64,000 nt of DNA from Variovorax sp. (GTDB lineage Bacteria; Pseudomonadota; Gammaproteobacteria; Burkholderiales; Burkholderiaceae_C): the NCBI GenBank assembly GCA_025352265.1, contig JANXTS010000011.1, positions 36,402 to 100,401 on the forward strand, in the 5' to 3' direction. Below are positions 26,576 through 35,172 of this stretch, piece after piece; the first letter of the stretch is position 1; each line of letters begins with the position of its first letter. The notes below the pieces were generated by a model that saw only the letters and a list, made by a program, of their open reading frames with translations, did no database searches and was not told the origin of the DNA. Made by a program: the position numbers and the translations under genes.

Positions 26576-27352
26576 TTGCAACAAACCCTGTCCTCGGAAG
26601 AAAGCGGTGAGCTGGTGCGCCTCTGGCAGCGCCGGCAAACGCTGTCTCCGGCCGAGATGGGCGAGATGTACCGCATCGTCGGCGGCGCGCTCAAGGCCTG
26701 CAATCCCCCCGAGATCCACGTGCTGGGCGAGGGGCTGCAAGAGCTGGTGGCGCAGTTCATCTACGTCAAAGTGCTGCGGCTCGCCATCGACCCGGACGAA
26801 TCGGACGACAACGGCTTGCGCGACCGCGCCGGCCACAGTGCGCCGTCGAGCGCCTTCGCGCTGTGCGCGTACTTCAGGCGTTACCTGATCGACTGCACGC
26901 GCGCGAGCGCATTCAAGCGCAAGCTCTCCATCGGCGACGAAGTGACCGAGAGGCAGCTCGATGCGCAGCTGGGTGCGCATGAAGAAGGCGACAGTGGCGG
27001 TGATGCCGGCTTGGCCGAACACGGTCTCAGCGCCGCGAAAGTGCAAACGGCCGCGCGCACGTTGATCGCCGGCCTGCCCGAGCCCGAACGCATCCTGCTG
27101 TGCGAAGGCTTCGGCCGCGAAGCCGAAGGCGGCTTATCGGGCGTGGCGTCGCGCCACGCCATCGCGTCGTACCACTACCGCGCCGGCCGGCTCGGACTGG
27201 TGCACAAGCGCGAAGGGCTGCCCGCCGACTACGCCCGCACCACGCTGGGCCAGTGGCTCACCGGCAAGCTGGGCATCGCCATCGACCCGGAAAACATCGG
27301 CGCGATCCTGCAGGTTTTCAAAATCCTCGGCGCTGAAGCGTCTTATGCCTGA
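26576..27352 (+). CDS. T6SS-linked unknown, sigma-70-like pattern
   Basis: 258 residues from TTG 26576, supported by GGAGG seven bases upstream. It is soluble and helical. The stretch AYFRRYLIDCTRASAFKRKLS resembles the end of sigma region 2, and LPEPERILLCEGFGREAEGG followed by ASRHAIASYHYRAGRLGLVHKR resembles sigma region 4 with its helix-turn-helix spacing. The similarity is suggestive only; it could instead be an adaptor. A C-terminal ~55 residues has no sigma counterpart. It sits between the mltA-like gene and another unknown in the T6SS operon. Confidence 0.6.
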   Translation: MQQTLSSEESGELVRLWQRRQTLSPAEMGEMYRIVGGALKACNPPEIHVLGEGLQELVAQFIYVKVLRLAIDPDESDDNGLRDRAGHSAPSSAFALCAYFRRYLIDCTRASAFKRKLSIGDEVTERQLDAQLGAHEEGDSGGDAGLAEHGLSAAKVQTAARTLIAGLPEPERILLCEGFGREAEGGLSGVASRHAIASYHYRAGRLGLVHKREGLPADYARTTLGQWLTGKLGIAIDPENIGAILQVFKILGAEASYA

Positions 27353-27380
27353 AGCCATACCCATTCAGGAAGAGATGACC

Positions 27381-28493
27381 ATGCCGAACCCCCTCCACGA
27401 TCTCTGGCCGCCGCTGAGCCTGATCCGCAACGCCCTCGCGCAGGACGATTCGGCCCGCGCTTTGCCGAACAGCAAGACGGCGACCTCGTCGCAGGTCATC
27501 GCTATGCCCGGCGCTTCGAATTCATTCACCGAGCCATCGACGGTGGCCGAAGACGCACTGACCCGGCGCGATGCCGACCTGCTGCTGCCCCTGACGGAAC
27601 TCGCCCAGCGCCGCGAAGCCGTCACACGCCGCGCCTTTCCGGCCCACTGGGCGCCGGGACGGCTGATCAGCGTCTTGCACGAAGGCCGCTTGCTCCGCGT
27701 GTTGCTCAACAAGTGCGTGACCGGTTCCAACTCGTACGAAGGTGGCCAGGGTGGCGACCTATGGCAAGGCTGGATTGCCGCGAGCGAGGTCGACTGGGCC
27801 GGCGCGTTCGACGTGCTGCTGGAGCCGCATGACGAACCGTTCGAGCCGATGATCGGCTTGATCCAGACCTGGAACGCGATCACCTTACGTCATACGCCGC
27901 AGCTCTGCGCGCGGGTGCAGGGCGAGGTTTCGGCGACGCGGCTGGCAGCGCTGCGTGCGGTGCATGAAGAATGGGTCGCGCAGGCGCCGCTGACCATCGC
28001 GCCGGAGCCTGGCCGCATCGTGCTGCGCACGGCGGGTGGGGATTTTTCGGTGTTGTCGGGGACGCCGCTCGGACCGCAAGATCCGCGCGCGGAATACCAG
28101 GCGCTTTATCGCGAAGTGGCACTGCCGTTGTCGGTGCCGGTGGAAGCCCCGGCAGATCGGCCGGCCTTCGCGTTGCTCGCGCTGGTGGTCGTGGTGCAAA
28201 ACACCGGGTTGCTCACGCCGCCGCAAGACGAAGAAGAAGTGCGCTTTCGTTCCACCCCACCAGTCTCCGCCCGCGTGCCGTTGCCCGAACTGCTGGTGCG
28301 CTGGAAGCCCGACGTGCGCGTCGAAGAGACCAATCTTCTGCTACAGGCGGCCGACGCCGAACTGGCGGGCGGCCCCGACGCCGCAGGCCGCTGGCGAGTG
28401 CGTCATTTCGATGCGGTCGGCGGCCTCGCGTTGCTGGCTCCGTCACCGCTGGTGCAGTCGGTCGCGCCACTGGAAGATGCGAGTCCACCATGA
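27381..28493 (+). CDS. T6SS operon protein of unknown function
   Basis: 370 residues from ATG 27381, chosen because AGGAAG lies eight bases upstream; ATG 27375 and 27345 are in-frame alternatives. There is no signal peptide or transmembrane segment. The N-terminal ~60 residues look disordered. The rest is mixed, with repeated Trp-containing segments (FPAHWAPGRLISVLHEGRL, LWQGWIAASEVDW) and a C-terminal RVPLPELLVRWKPDVRVEE. I recognise no family. It overlaps the caspase-like gene by 4 bp (ATGA), so it is probably produced in step with it. Confidence 0.65.
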   Translation: MPNPLHDLWPPLSLIRNALAQDDSARALPNSKTATSSQVIAMPGASNSFTEPSTVAEDALTRRDADLLLPLTELAQRREAVTRRAFPAHWAPGRLISVLHEGRLLRVLLNKCVTGSNSYEGGQGGDLWQGWIAASEVDWAGAFDVLLEPHDEPFEPMIGLIQTWNAITLRHTPQLCARVQGEVSATRLAALRAVHEEWVAQAPLTIAPEPGRIVLRTAGGDFSVLSGTPLGPQDPRAEYQALYREVALPLSVPVEAPADRPAFALLALVVVVQNTGLLTPPQDEEEVRFRSTPPVSARVPLPELLVRWKPDVRVEETNLLLQAADAELAGGPDAAGRWRVRHFDAVGGLALLAPSPLVQSVAPLEDASPP

Positions 28494-30148
28494 ACAAAGC
28501 GCTGCGCGTGTTCGCTGAATTCGGGGTCGTCATCGTTTCGCTGCTGATGCCGATGACGGCCGGCAGCGCCGCGGCGACGCAGCGCGCACTGCTGGTCGGC
28601 GTGTCGGAGTTGATCAACCAGCCGCAAGCACTCTGGCTTCAGGCGTCGCGCAACGACGTCATGCTGATGCGGCAGGCGCTGCTCAAGCAAGGCTTCGCGC
28701 AGGGCGACATCACGGTGCTGGCCGAGGGCGTGGCCGGCGCTTCGCCGCCCGAAGCCGCGCGCATTCAGGAAGCGCTGACGCAATTGCTCGCGCAGTCGCG
28801 CAGCGGCGATTTCGTGATGCTGTATTTCTCCGGCCACGGCACACGCCTGCGCGATGCGACCAAGCGTTATCAAGAGCCTGATGGCCTGGCCGAAAAATTT
28901 CTGGCACGCGATGTGACCGGTGGAATCGGTGTCGACCAGCAGCTCGCCGGCGCCCTGCGCGATGTCGACTTCGACGGCTGGGTGCAGGCCTTCCTCGCGC
29001 GCGACGTTTTCGTGTGGTCGGTGTTCGACACCTGCTCGGCCACCTCGATGAAGCGCGGCGTCGGCGACCCGCCCCTGGCATCGCGCGTCTTACCGCCGGC
29101 TGCAGAGTCGGTGGCGCGTGCACGCTACGTCGCTTTCTTTGCATCCGAAAGTCACCAGGTCACGCCCGAATTGCGTCTGCCGCGCAAGGGCCGCGGGGGG
29201 CGACCGCAAGGCTTGTTGACCTGGGCCGTGGCCGAGGCGCTGGAACGCCGGCCTGCGATCTGGCGCGAACTCTACGACGAGGTGCTCGCGCTCTATCCGC
29301 CGGTCATCGCCGAACTCGCGCAGCGTTTCCCGACGCGCGAACTGCCTTCGCCCGTGGCCGAAGGCAATCTCGACACGCCGCCCTTCGTCAACAGCGCGGC
29401 AGCGGTGTCGACCCGCCCGGTGTGGCGCGCGCAACGCACCGGAGCGCAACTCATGCTGGCTGCAGGGCAGCTTGACGGCCTGGTCACGATGCTGGGCATG
29501 CGCGTGCTGGCCACGATGGACGACGGCACCGTGCGCAGCGCCATTGGCCCGCTGACGCAAGTCGAACTGGGCAGCGCACGCATCGCGATCCCGCCTGAAT
29601 TGCGCGACCTTGCCAGTGCAGCGCACTGGAACGCGTCGCCGGTTACCGAGCCGGTCGGGATGGCGTTGCGCGTGGCCAGCGAACGAGGCCTTCCAGCCAA
29701 CCTCAGTCTCGACTATCCGGCGTCGGTCATCGCCGCGGCAACGCCGGCACAGGCCGACGCTCGCTGGACCGACTTTGGCACGGCCGGCGTGCGGCTGGAC
29801 GTGCTGTCGCCCGAACTGGGTAACGCAGGCGTTGCGGGCCAGGTCGTCGATGGCTTCGAGGCACAGTTCGAAGTCTGGAGCGGCGACCGCATGGTGCGCG
29901 CCGACACCCCGCAGCGCGCCGCATCCACGTTGCTGCCGCTGCGTGCCGGCGAGCGTGCGGTGGTCGGTGTGCGCAACACGACGGGGCAGTTGCTCAACCT
30001 GGTGATCGTCGGGATCGATGCGCTTGGCAACGTGCAGCCGGTGTACCCGGCCGAGCCGATTTCGGATCTGCGGTTGCGTGGCATCGGCCCGCGCGCCGTC
30101 GAGAGCGAGCGGCATGTATTCGCCGCCATGGTGCGCTGGGGCGGCTGA
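28490..30148 (+). CDS. Exported caspase-like (peptidase C14) protein in the T6SS operon
   Basis: 552 residues. It has a signal peptide (VFAEFGVVIVSLLMPMTAGSA). The caspase/metacaspase-like domain (about 30-300) starts RALLVGVSEL and has the catalytic pair: His116 in LYFSGHGTR and Cys182 in SVFDTCSATS. A ~200-residue C-terminal region contains ERAVVGVRNTTGQLLNLVIV and ALGNVQPVYPAEP, resembling the DUF4384 module also seen in PpkA and in the second TssL-like protein. The location is predicted periplasmic. No cleavage substrate is evident. ATGA overlap with the preceding gene places it firmly in the T6SS operon. Confidence 0.8.
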   Translation: MNKALRVFAEFGVVIVSLLMPMTAGSAAATQRALLVGVSELINQPQALWLQASRNDVMLMRQALLKQGFAQGDITVLAEGVAGASPPEAARIQEALTQLLAQSRSGDFVMLYFSGHGTRLRDATKRYQEPDGLAEKFLARDVTGGIGVDQQLAGALRDVDFDGWVQAFLARDVFVWSVFDTCSATSMKRGVGDPPLASRVLPPAAESVARARYVAFFASESHQVTPELRLPRKGRGGRPQGLLTWAVAEALERRPAIWRELYDEVLALYPPVIAELAQRFPTRELPSPVAEGNLDTPPFVNSAAAVSTRPVWRAQRTGAQLMLAAGQLDGLVTMLGMRVLATMDDGTVRSAIGPLTQVELGSARIAIPPELRDLASAAHWNASPVTEPVGMALRVASERGLPANLSLDYPASVIAAATPAQADARWTDFGTAGVRLDVLSPELGNAGVAGQVVDGFEAQFEVWSGDRMVRADTPQRAASTLLPLRAGERAVVGVRNTTGQLLNLVIVGIDALGNVQPVYPAEPISDLRLRGIGPRAVESERHVFAAMVRWGG

Positions 30149-30186
30149 CGCCCGGCGCAAAAGCATTCTTCGACTGGAGTATCGAC

Positions 30187-30753
30187 ATGTCATTCAACAG
30201 CGACACAGGCCTGAGCATCGACGAGCAATTGCGGGTGCTCGACCTGGTGCGCCCCGATCACGCAGGTGGCGACCTCGTGATGCTGGTCGACAACGCGGGC
30301 ACCGCGGTGGTGGGCGACACCCCGCGCGCCTTCCCCGACAAGAAGCCGCGGCTCGACATCACCGGTTATTCGTGGGGCCTGGTGCAGCGTTCGGCCACAG
30401 CCGGTGCAAACAACGTGCGCAATCTGGCTGCGCTCGTCGTGGTGCGGCGCGCCGACGTGGCGACCGCGTCGTTGTCGAGCCTGGCGTATTCGCGGGTCGA
30501 CAAACTGACCGTGAAGATCAGCGCCTACCGTACCGGCGGCGACCCGACTGCGGCCGACACGCAGCCCACCTTCGAGATCGAGCTGGCCGATGCGCGCATC
30601 GCGGGGCAGTACCTCATGACAGGTGGCGCGCACGACGTGCCTTCGGAAATCCTGTCGTTCGCCTATCGCAGCATCACGATCCGCTCCGCGCCACAGAAGG
30701 CCACCGGGCAGCGCGGCGCGGTGCGCGAATGCGAAATGCTCGCCGGCACTTGA
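30187..30753 (+). CDS. Divergent Hcp-like tube protein
   Basis: 188 residues with GGAG upstream of ATG 30187. The Hcp pattern is visible but divergent: LDITGYSWGLVQ, SLSSLAYSRVDKLTVK, FEIELADARIAGQYLM and EILSFAYRSITIRSA correspond to the beta-strands of the Hcp barrel. The N-terminal ~50 residues (SIDEQLRVLDLVRPDHAGG) are an added feature absent from the canonical Hcp at 48347-48826. It could cap or initiate the tube, carry a specific cargo, or be a baseplate accessory. It lies between the caspase-like gene and tagJ. Confidence 0.65.
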   Translation: MSFNSDTGLSIDEQLRVLDLVRPDHAGGDLVMLVDNAGTAVVGDTPRAFPDKKPRLDITGYSWGLVQRSATAGANNVRNLAALVVVRRADVATASLSSLAYSRVDKLTVKISAYRTGGDPTAADTQPTFEIELADARIAGQYLMTGGAHDVPSEILSFAYRSITIRSAPQKATGQRGAVRECEMLAGT

Positions 30754-30764
30754 AAGGAATGCAA

Positions 30765-31574
30765 ATGACCGCAAGCTCCGAACTTCTCAAGGCCGGCGAC
30801 ACCGCTGGCGCACTCAAGGCCCTGACCGACGAGGTGCGTGCCAAGCCGGCCGACCCGAAGCTGCGCGTGTTCATGGCGCAGCTGCTGTGCGTCATCGGTC
30901 AGTGGGAACGGGCGTTGAACCAGCTCACTGTCGCCGCCGAGCTCGATGCGCTCGCCGTGCCGATGAAGCAGGTGTATGGCGACGCCATCAAGTGCGAAGG
31001 CCTGCGGGCCGACGTGTTCGCCGGCACGCGCACGCCGATGATCTTCGGCCAGCCCGACCAGTGGCTTGCGCTCCTGATCGAGTCGCTACTGCGCCAGGGT
31101 CGCGGCGAACCGCAGATGGCCGAAGAGCTGCGGCAGCGCGCCTTCGAAGGCGCACCGGCCAGCAGCGGCACGATCGACGGCGCGCCGTTCGAATGGCTCG
31201 CCGATGCCGACATGCGGCTCGGCCCGGTGCTCGAAGCCTTCATCAACGGCCGCTACTACTGGGTGCCCTATGCGCGGCTGGTGCACGTCAAACTGGAAGC
31301 ACCCGAAGACCTGCGCGATTGCGTATGGACACCTGCGCACCTTCAGTTCGAGAACGGCGGTGAGACGCTGGCGCTGATCCCCACGCGCTATGAAGGCAGC
31401 GAGAAAAGCAGCGATGGCAACCTGCAACTGGCGCGCAAGACCGAGTGGCGCGAGCAGCGCCCCGAGGTGTGGGCTGGCCTGGGCCAACGTACCCTCGGCA
31501 GCAACGAGGGCGAGTTCGCGTTGATGGATGTGCGCGAGATCCTGTTCGATCCGGCGCCGGCCGATGGCCACTGA
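30765..31574 (+). CDS. tagJ: T6SS accessory protein TagJ (ImpE/SciE family)
   Basis: 269 residues with AAGGA upstream of ATG 30765. The N-terminal TPR-like helices (LLKAGDTAGALKALTDEVRAKP, LFMAQLLCVIGQWERALNQL-type) are followed by the conserved GAPFEWLADADMRLGPVLEA and YYWVPYARL segments of the ImpE family. TagJ binds the sheath protein TssB in some systems and may modulate ClpV-driven disassembly. It overlaps tssE by 11 bp, a common order. Confidence 0.88.
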   Translation: MTASSELLKAGDTAGALKALTDEVRAKPADPKLRVFMAQLLCVIGQWERALNQLTVAAELDALAVPMKQVYGDAIKCEGLRADVFAGTRTPMIFGQPDQWLALLIESLLRQGRGEPQMAEELRQRAFEGAPASSGTIDGAPFEWLADADMRLGPVLEAFINGRYYWVPYARLVHVKLEAPEDLRDCVWTPAHLQFENGGETLALIPTRYEGSEKSSDGNLQLARKTEWREQRPEVWAGLGQRTLGSNEGEFALMDVREILFDPAPADGH

Positions 31575-32070
31575 GATCGGGGCGCAGGAGCGCCTTCAGC
31601 CTTCGTTGCTCGATCGCCTGGTCGACAACGCGCCCACCGAAAAGCGCGAGGGCGACGACAAGCGCACCCTCACCAAACAGGCGCTCAGGCAGGCCGTGCT
31701 GCGCGATCTGGGCTGGCTGTTCAACGCGACCGGCTACGGCTTCGGCACGGACGAGAAACGCTATCCTCATGCGGCGCGTTCGGTCATCAACTACGGATTG
31801 CCTATGCTGTCCGGCCAGTTCACGTCCAGCGTGCAGCGTGTCAGCATGGAACAGGCTTTGAAGAACGCGATCCTGCAGTTCGAGCCGCGCATACTGCCCC
31901 GCACACTCGAAGTTGAACTCGTCATGGAAAGCTCGGCACTGGACTCCCACAACCGCATCGGGCTGCAGATCCGGGGCATGCTCTGGGCCCAGCCCGTGCC
32001 GCTGGAGTTCTTGATGCGCAGCCGGGTCGACCTCGAAGAAGGACGCATCGAAATCGAAGCCAGTACATGA
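31564..32070 (+). CDS. tssE: T6SS baseplate protein TssE (gp25-like)
   Basis: 168 residues from ATG 31564, overlapping tagJ by 11 bp. The N-terminal PSLLDRLVDNAP motif and the gp25 core (LRQAVLRDLGWLFNAT, VINYGLPMLSGQ, ILQFEPRILPRTLEVE) are intact. TssE is the wedge component that starts sheath polymerisation. 82 bp separate it from tssF. Confidence 0.92.
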   Translation: MATEIGAQERLQPSLLDRLVDNAPTEKREGDDKRTLTKQALRQAVLRDLGWLFNATGYGFGTDEKRYPHAARSVINYGLPMLSGQFTSSVQRVSMEQALKNAILQFEPRILPRTLEVELVMESSALDSHNRIGLQIRGMLWAQPVPLEFLMRSRVDLEEGRIEIEAST

Positions 32071-32152
32071 GCCCCCCGGCTTTTCACTCGGTTCGCCCGT
32101 GTAGCTTCAACCTCCTGGCCAGCGGGCGCCTCTTCTATTTTGCGGATGTGTC

Positions 32153-34048
32153 ATGGACCCACGGCTCCTGACGCTTTATGAGCAAGAGCTGCGTTACTTC
32201 CGGGAGAGCTCGGCCGAGTTCGCACGGGCCTTTCCGAAAATCGCCAATCGCCTGGGCATCGACGGGCAGGAAGTCGCCGATCCGTATGTCGAGCGGCTGA
32301 TCGAGGCCACCGCGTTCCTGTCGGCGCGCGTCGGCTTGAAGCTCGACGCCGAATACCCGCGCTTCACCGGGCACCTGCTCGACATCGTCTATCCGCAGTT
32401 CCTCGCGCCGACACCATCGATGGTGGTCCTGCAGTGCTCGATCGACCCTGACGACGCCAACCTGGCCAGTGGCCCGACCCTGCCGCGCGGTAGCGGCATG
32501 CGCGCGCGCCAGCCCGTCGGCCAGAACACGCACTGCGAATTTCGCACCGGCAATGTGATGCGGCTGTGGCCGATCGAAGTGCAGCGCGCGCAGTACTTCA
32601 GCTATGCGCCCGACCTGCCGCTTAATCGCGTGCCGCGCTCGCGCGAGATCCGCGGCGGCCTGCGCATTGCGTTGCGCGCGACGGCGGGCCTGACCTTCGA
32701 CCAGATTGCGCTCGACGAACTGGTGATTCATCTGGGTGGCGCCGACGACGTGGCCTGGCAACTGCATGAATGCGCGCTCGGCAACCCGGTCGGCGTGTTG
32801 GTGCAGCCGCTGTCGGCAACGGGCGTGGCCGGCGGCACGGCCGCAAGGCAGCTGCCCGGCAGCGTGATCCAGCCTTTCGGCTACGAAGACGACGAGGCGC
32901 TGCTGCCTGTCACGAACACCGGCTTCTCGGGCTTTCGGCTGGTGCAGGAGTACTTCGCGTTTCCGCAGCGCTTTCAGTTCATCCGCGTCGGCGATCTGCA
33001 CGCTGCGCTGGCCGGCATGGCAACGACCGAAGTCGAGGTCGTGTTGCTGTTCTCGCGCGGCGATGCGGCGCTCGAAAAACTGGTGAGCGCCGACAATGTT
33101 CAGCTGCATTGCGTGCCGGCCGTCAACCTGTTCGACAAGCATCTCGATCGCGTGCCGGTGAGCGAAGGCGTGAGCCAGTTCCATCTGGTGCCCGACCGCA
33201 CGCGACCAATGGACTTCGAGGTCCACACCGTCTGCGAGGCGATCGGCCATGGCACGCCGAGTGCTGGCGCCAGCGCATCGGAGCAGCCCTTCAGGCCGTT
33301 CTACGCGGCCTTCCATGGCAGCCGCCACGAGCATCCGGCGTACTTCACGACGACGCGCGAGCCGCGCATGCTGTCGGCCAAACAGCGAACGGAAGGCCAT
33401 CGCAGCAGCCACATCGGCTCGGAGGTCTACATGCAGATCGTCGATCCGCAGCAGGCGCCTTATGCCGGCACCTTGCGGCAACTGGCGGTGACGGCGCTGG
33501 TAACCAATCGCGATTTGCCATTGCTGCTGCCGATCGGGCGCGACAACGATTTCGACTGCAACGACTCGGCGTCCGTGCGCCGCGTGCGCATGGTGCGCGG
33601 GCCCTCGCGCCCGGTCTCGCCGGTGGTGAGCCAGGGGTTGGGCTGGCGCGTGCTCGATCACCTGGCGCTCAACTACCTGTCGTTGGTCGACAGCACGCCG
33701 CAGCAGGGCGCGGCCTCGCTGCGCGAGATGTTGATGCTGTACGCGGTGCACGGCGACGAAGTGCGCCAGGCGCAGGTGCGCGGACTGCTGTCGGTCAAGT
33801 CGAAGCCCGTGGCGCGTCGACTGCCGCTGGCCGGCCCGATCGCCTTCGGACGCGGACTGGAAGTCACGCTCGAGGTCGATCGCAATGCGTTCCATGGCCA
33901 CAGCGCGTTCCTGTTCGGCGCGGTGTTGAACCGGTACCTGGCGCGGCATGTCGAGGTGAATCACTTCATCGAGACGGTCCTTGCCGTCGCGGGCCGCGGC
34001 GAGATCATGCGATGGAGGCCGCAGTGCGGGACTCGTCCGATTCTGTGA
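32153..34048 (+). CDS. tssF: T6SS baseplate protein TssF (VasA)
   Basis: 631 residues, full length. It opens with the conserved LTLYEQELRYFRESSAEFA and AFPKIANRLG, then DPYVERLIEATAFLSARV and a FLFGAVLNRYLARHVEVNHF segment near the C-terminus, as in VasA/ImpG. With TssG it forms the baseplate wedge (TssF2G). It overlaps tssG by 37 bp. Confidence 0.93.
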   Translation: MDPRLLTLYEQELRYFRESSAEFARAFPKIANRLGIDGQEVADPYVERLIEATAFLSARVGLKLDAEYPRFTGHLLDIVYPQFLAPTPSMVVLQCSIDPDDANLASGPTLPRGSGMRARQPVGQNTHCEFRTGNVMRLWPIEVQRAQYFSYAPDLPLNRVPRSREIRGGLRIALRATAGLTFDQIALDELVIHLGGADDVAWQLHECALGNPVGVLVQPLSATGVAGGTAARQLPGSVIQPFGYEDDEALLPVTNTGFSGFRLVQEYFAFPQRFQFIRVGDLHAALAGMATTEVEVVLLFSRGDAALEKLVSADNVQLHCVPAVNLFDKHLDRVPVSEGVSQFHLVPDRTRPMDFEVHTVCEAIGHGTPSAGASASEQPFRPFYAAFHGSRHEHPAYFTTTREPRMLSAKQRTEGHRSSHIGSEVYMQIVDPQQAPYAGTLRQLAVTALVTNRDLPLLLPIGRDNDFDCNDSASVRRVRMVRGPSRPVSPVVSQGLGWRVLDHLALNYLSLVDSTPQQGAASLREMLMLYAVHGDEVRQAQVRGLLSVKSKPVARRLPLAGPIAFGRGLEVTLEVDRNAFHGHSAFLFGAVLNRYLARHVEVNHFIETVLAVAGRGEIMRWRPQCGTRPIL

Positions 34049-35127
34049 GCGCCGCCGAAGCGGACACACCCCGCACTTCCGGGGCTGCTGCGGTGGGCGC
34101 GCAAGTGCAGGCGTGGTCGCATCAGCCGTGGGCGTACGACTACTTCGCGGTGATGCGCCGGCTCGAGGCCATCGCGCCATCGTCGCCGCGCTGGGGCCGT
34201 GCGCTGCTGCCGAGCGCCGAGCTGGTCCGCGTCGGGCAAGAGCCGTCGCTGGCTTTCGCGGCCGCCAGCTTCAGCCGCTTCGATGCGGCCACTGCCACCT
34301 CGCCGCCGCGTCTGGCGCAACTGTTCTTCGGCTACATCGGTCCGAACGGGCCATTGCCGGTGCACCTGTCGGAATTCATCCGCGAACGCGCGCTCAACTT
34401 CAACGACCGTACCTGGCTGGCCTTCATCGACCAGTTCTCGCATCGCTTCTCGCTGCACTTTTATCGCGCCTGGTCGCAGTCGCGGCCAGCCGTGTCGCTT
34501 GACCGGCCGGGCGAAGACCGCTTTCGCCAGCAAGTCGGATCGCTCATCGGCACTGGCACCGCCACGCGCAACCATCGCGACGAGATCCACGACGATGCTC
34601 GACTGCACTTCTCGGGCTGGTTGGTGCGACGGGTTCGCAACGTAGAGAGCATCGAGTCCGTGCTGCGCAGTTACTTCAGCGTCGACGTGACGCTCGAGAG
34701 CTGGGTCGGCCACTGGATGCGCTTGCCGTCGAGTGAACTCACGCGGCTGGGCGCCAGATCGGGCAACAACGCGGCCCGCAGCATGGGGCTGGGCGCGATG
34801 CTTGGCGCGCGCGTGTGGGACCGGCAGCACAAAGTACGGCTGCACCTGGGCCCACTTACGCTGCAGCAGTACCTGATGTTCTTGCCGGTCGGCACCGCGC
34901 GGCCGGTGTTGCAGCGCTGGATGCAGCAACTGCTCGGTGATGAGCTCGAGTGGGACGCGCAGCTTGTCCTGCGCAAACATGAAGTTCCGCCGACGCGGCT
35001 GGGCACGCGCAGCGGCAACGGGCCGCGGCTCGGCTGGATGTCGTGGCTGGGCAAGCAGGAGCGTGCGCGCGATGCCGCCGACGTGCGCATCGATGCAGGC
35101 GCGCCGGCACGCTCCGCTGCACTATGA
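34012..35127 (+). CDS. tssG: T6SS baseplate protein TssG (VasB)
   Basis: 371 residues from ATG 34012, inside the 3' end of tssF. It contains WAYDYFAVMRRLEA, VRVGQEPSLAFAAASF, LAQLFFGYIGPNGPLPVHLSEFI (read in parts) and LTRLGARSGNNAARSM, all family features. A short variable Ser/Ala-rich N-terminus precedes the domain. It is followed by clpV after 45 bp. Confidence 0.92.
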   Translation: MEAAVRDSSDSVSAAEADTPRTSGAAAVGAQVQAWSHQPWAYDYFAVMRRLEAIAPSSPRWGRALLPSAELVRVGQEPSLAFAAASFSRFDAATATSPPRLAQLFFGYIGPNGPLPVHLSEFIRERALNFNDRTWLAFIDQFSHRFSLHFYRAWSQSRPAVSLDRPGEDRFRQQVGSLIGTGTATRNHRDEIHDDARLHFSGWLVRRVRNVESIESVLRSYFSVDVTLESWVGHWMRLPSSELTRLGARSGNNAARSMGLGAMLGARVWDRQHKVRLHLGPLTLQQYLMFLPVGTARPVLQRWMQQLLGDELEWDAQLVLRKHEVPPTRLGTRSGNGPRLGWMSWLGKQERARDAADVRIDAGAPARSAAL

Positions 35128-35172
35128 AAAATCAACCGAGACGATTCGTCTTGTTCTGGATGGAGAACGCCC

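Noticed and set aside
24092..27046. Minus-strand ORF of 984 codons opposite ppkA and the mltA-like gene
   Set aside because: Antisense shadow in GC-rich coding DNA; both plus-strand genes have clear domains and motifs.
32135..34180. Long minus-strand ORF of 681 codons opposite tssF
   Set aside because: It mirrors the codon pattern of tssF, has a His/Arg/Gln-rich composition typical of antisense frames in GC-rich DNA, and matches no family.
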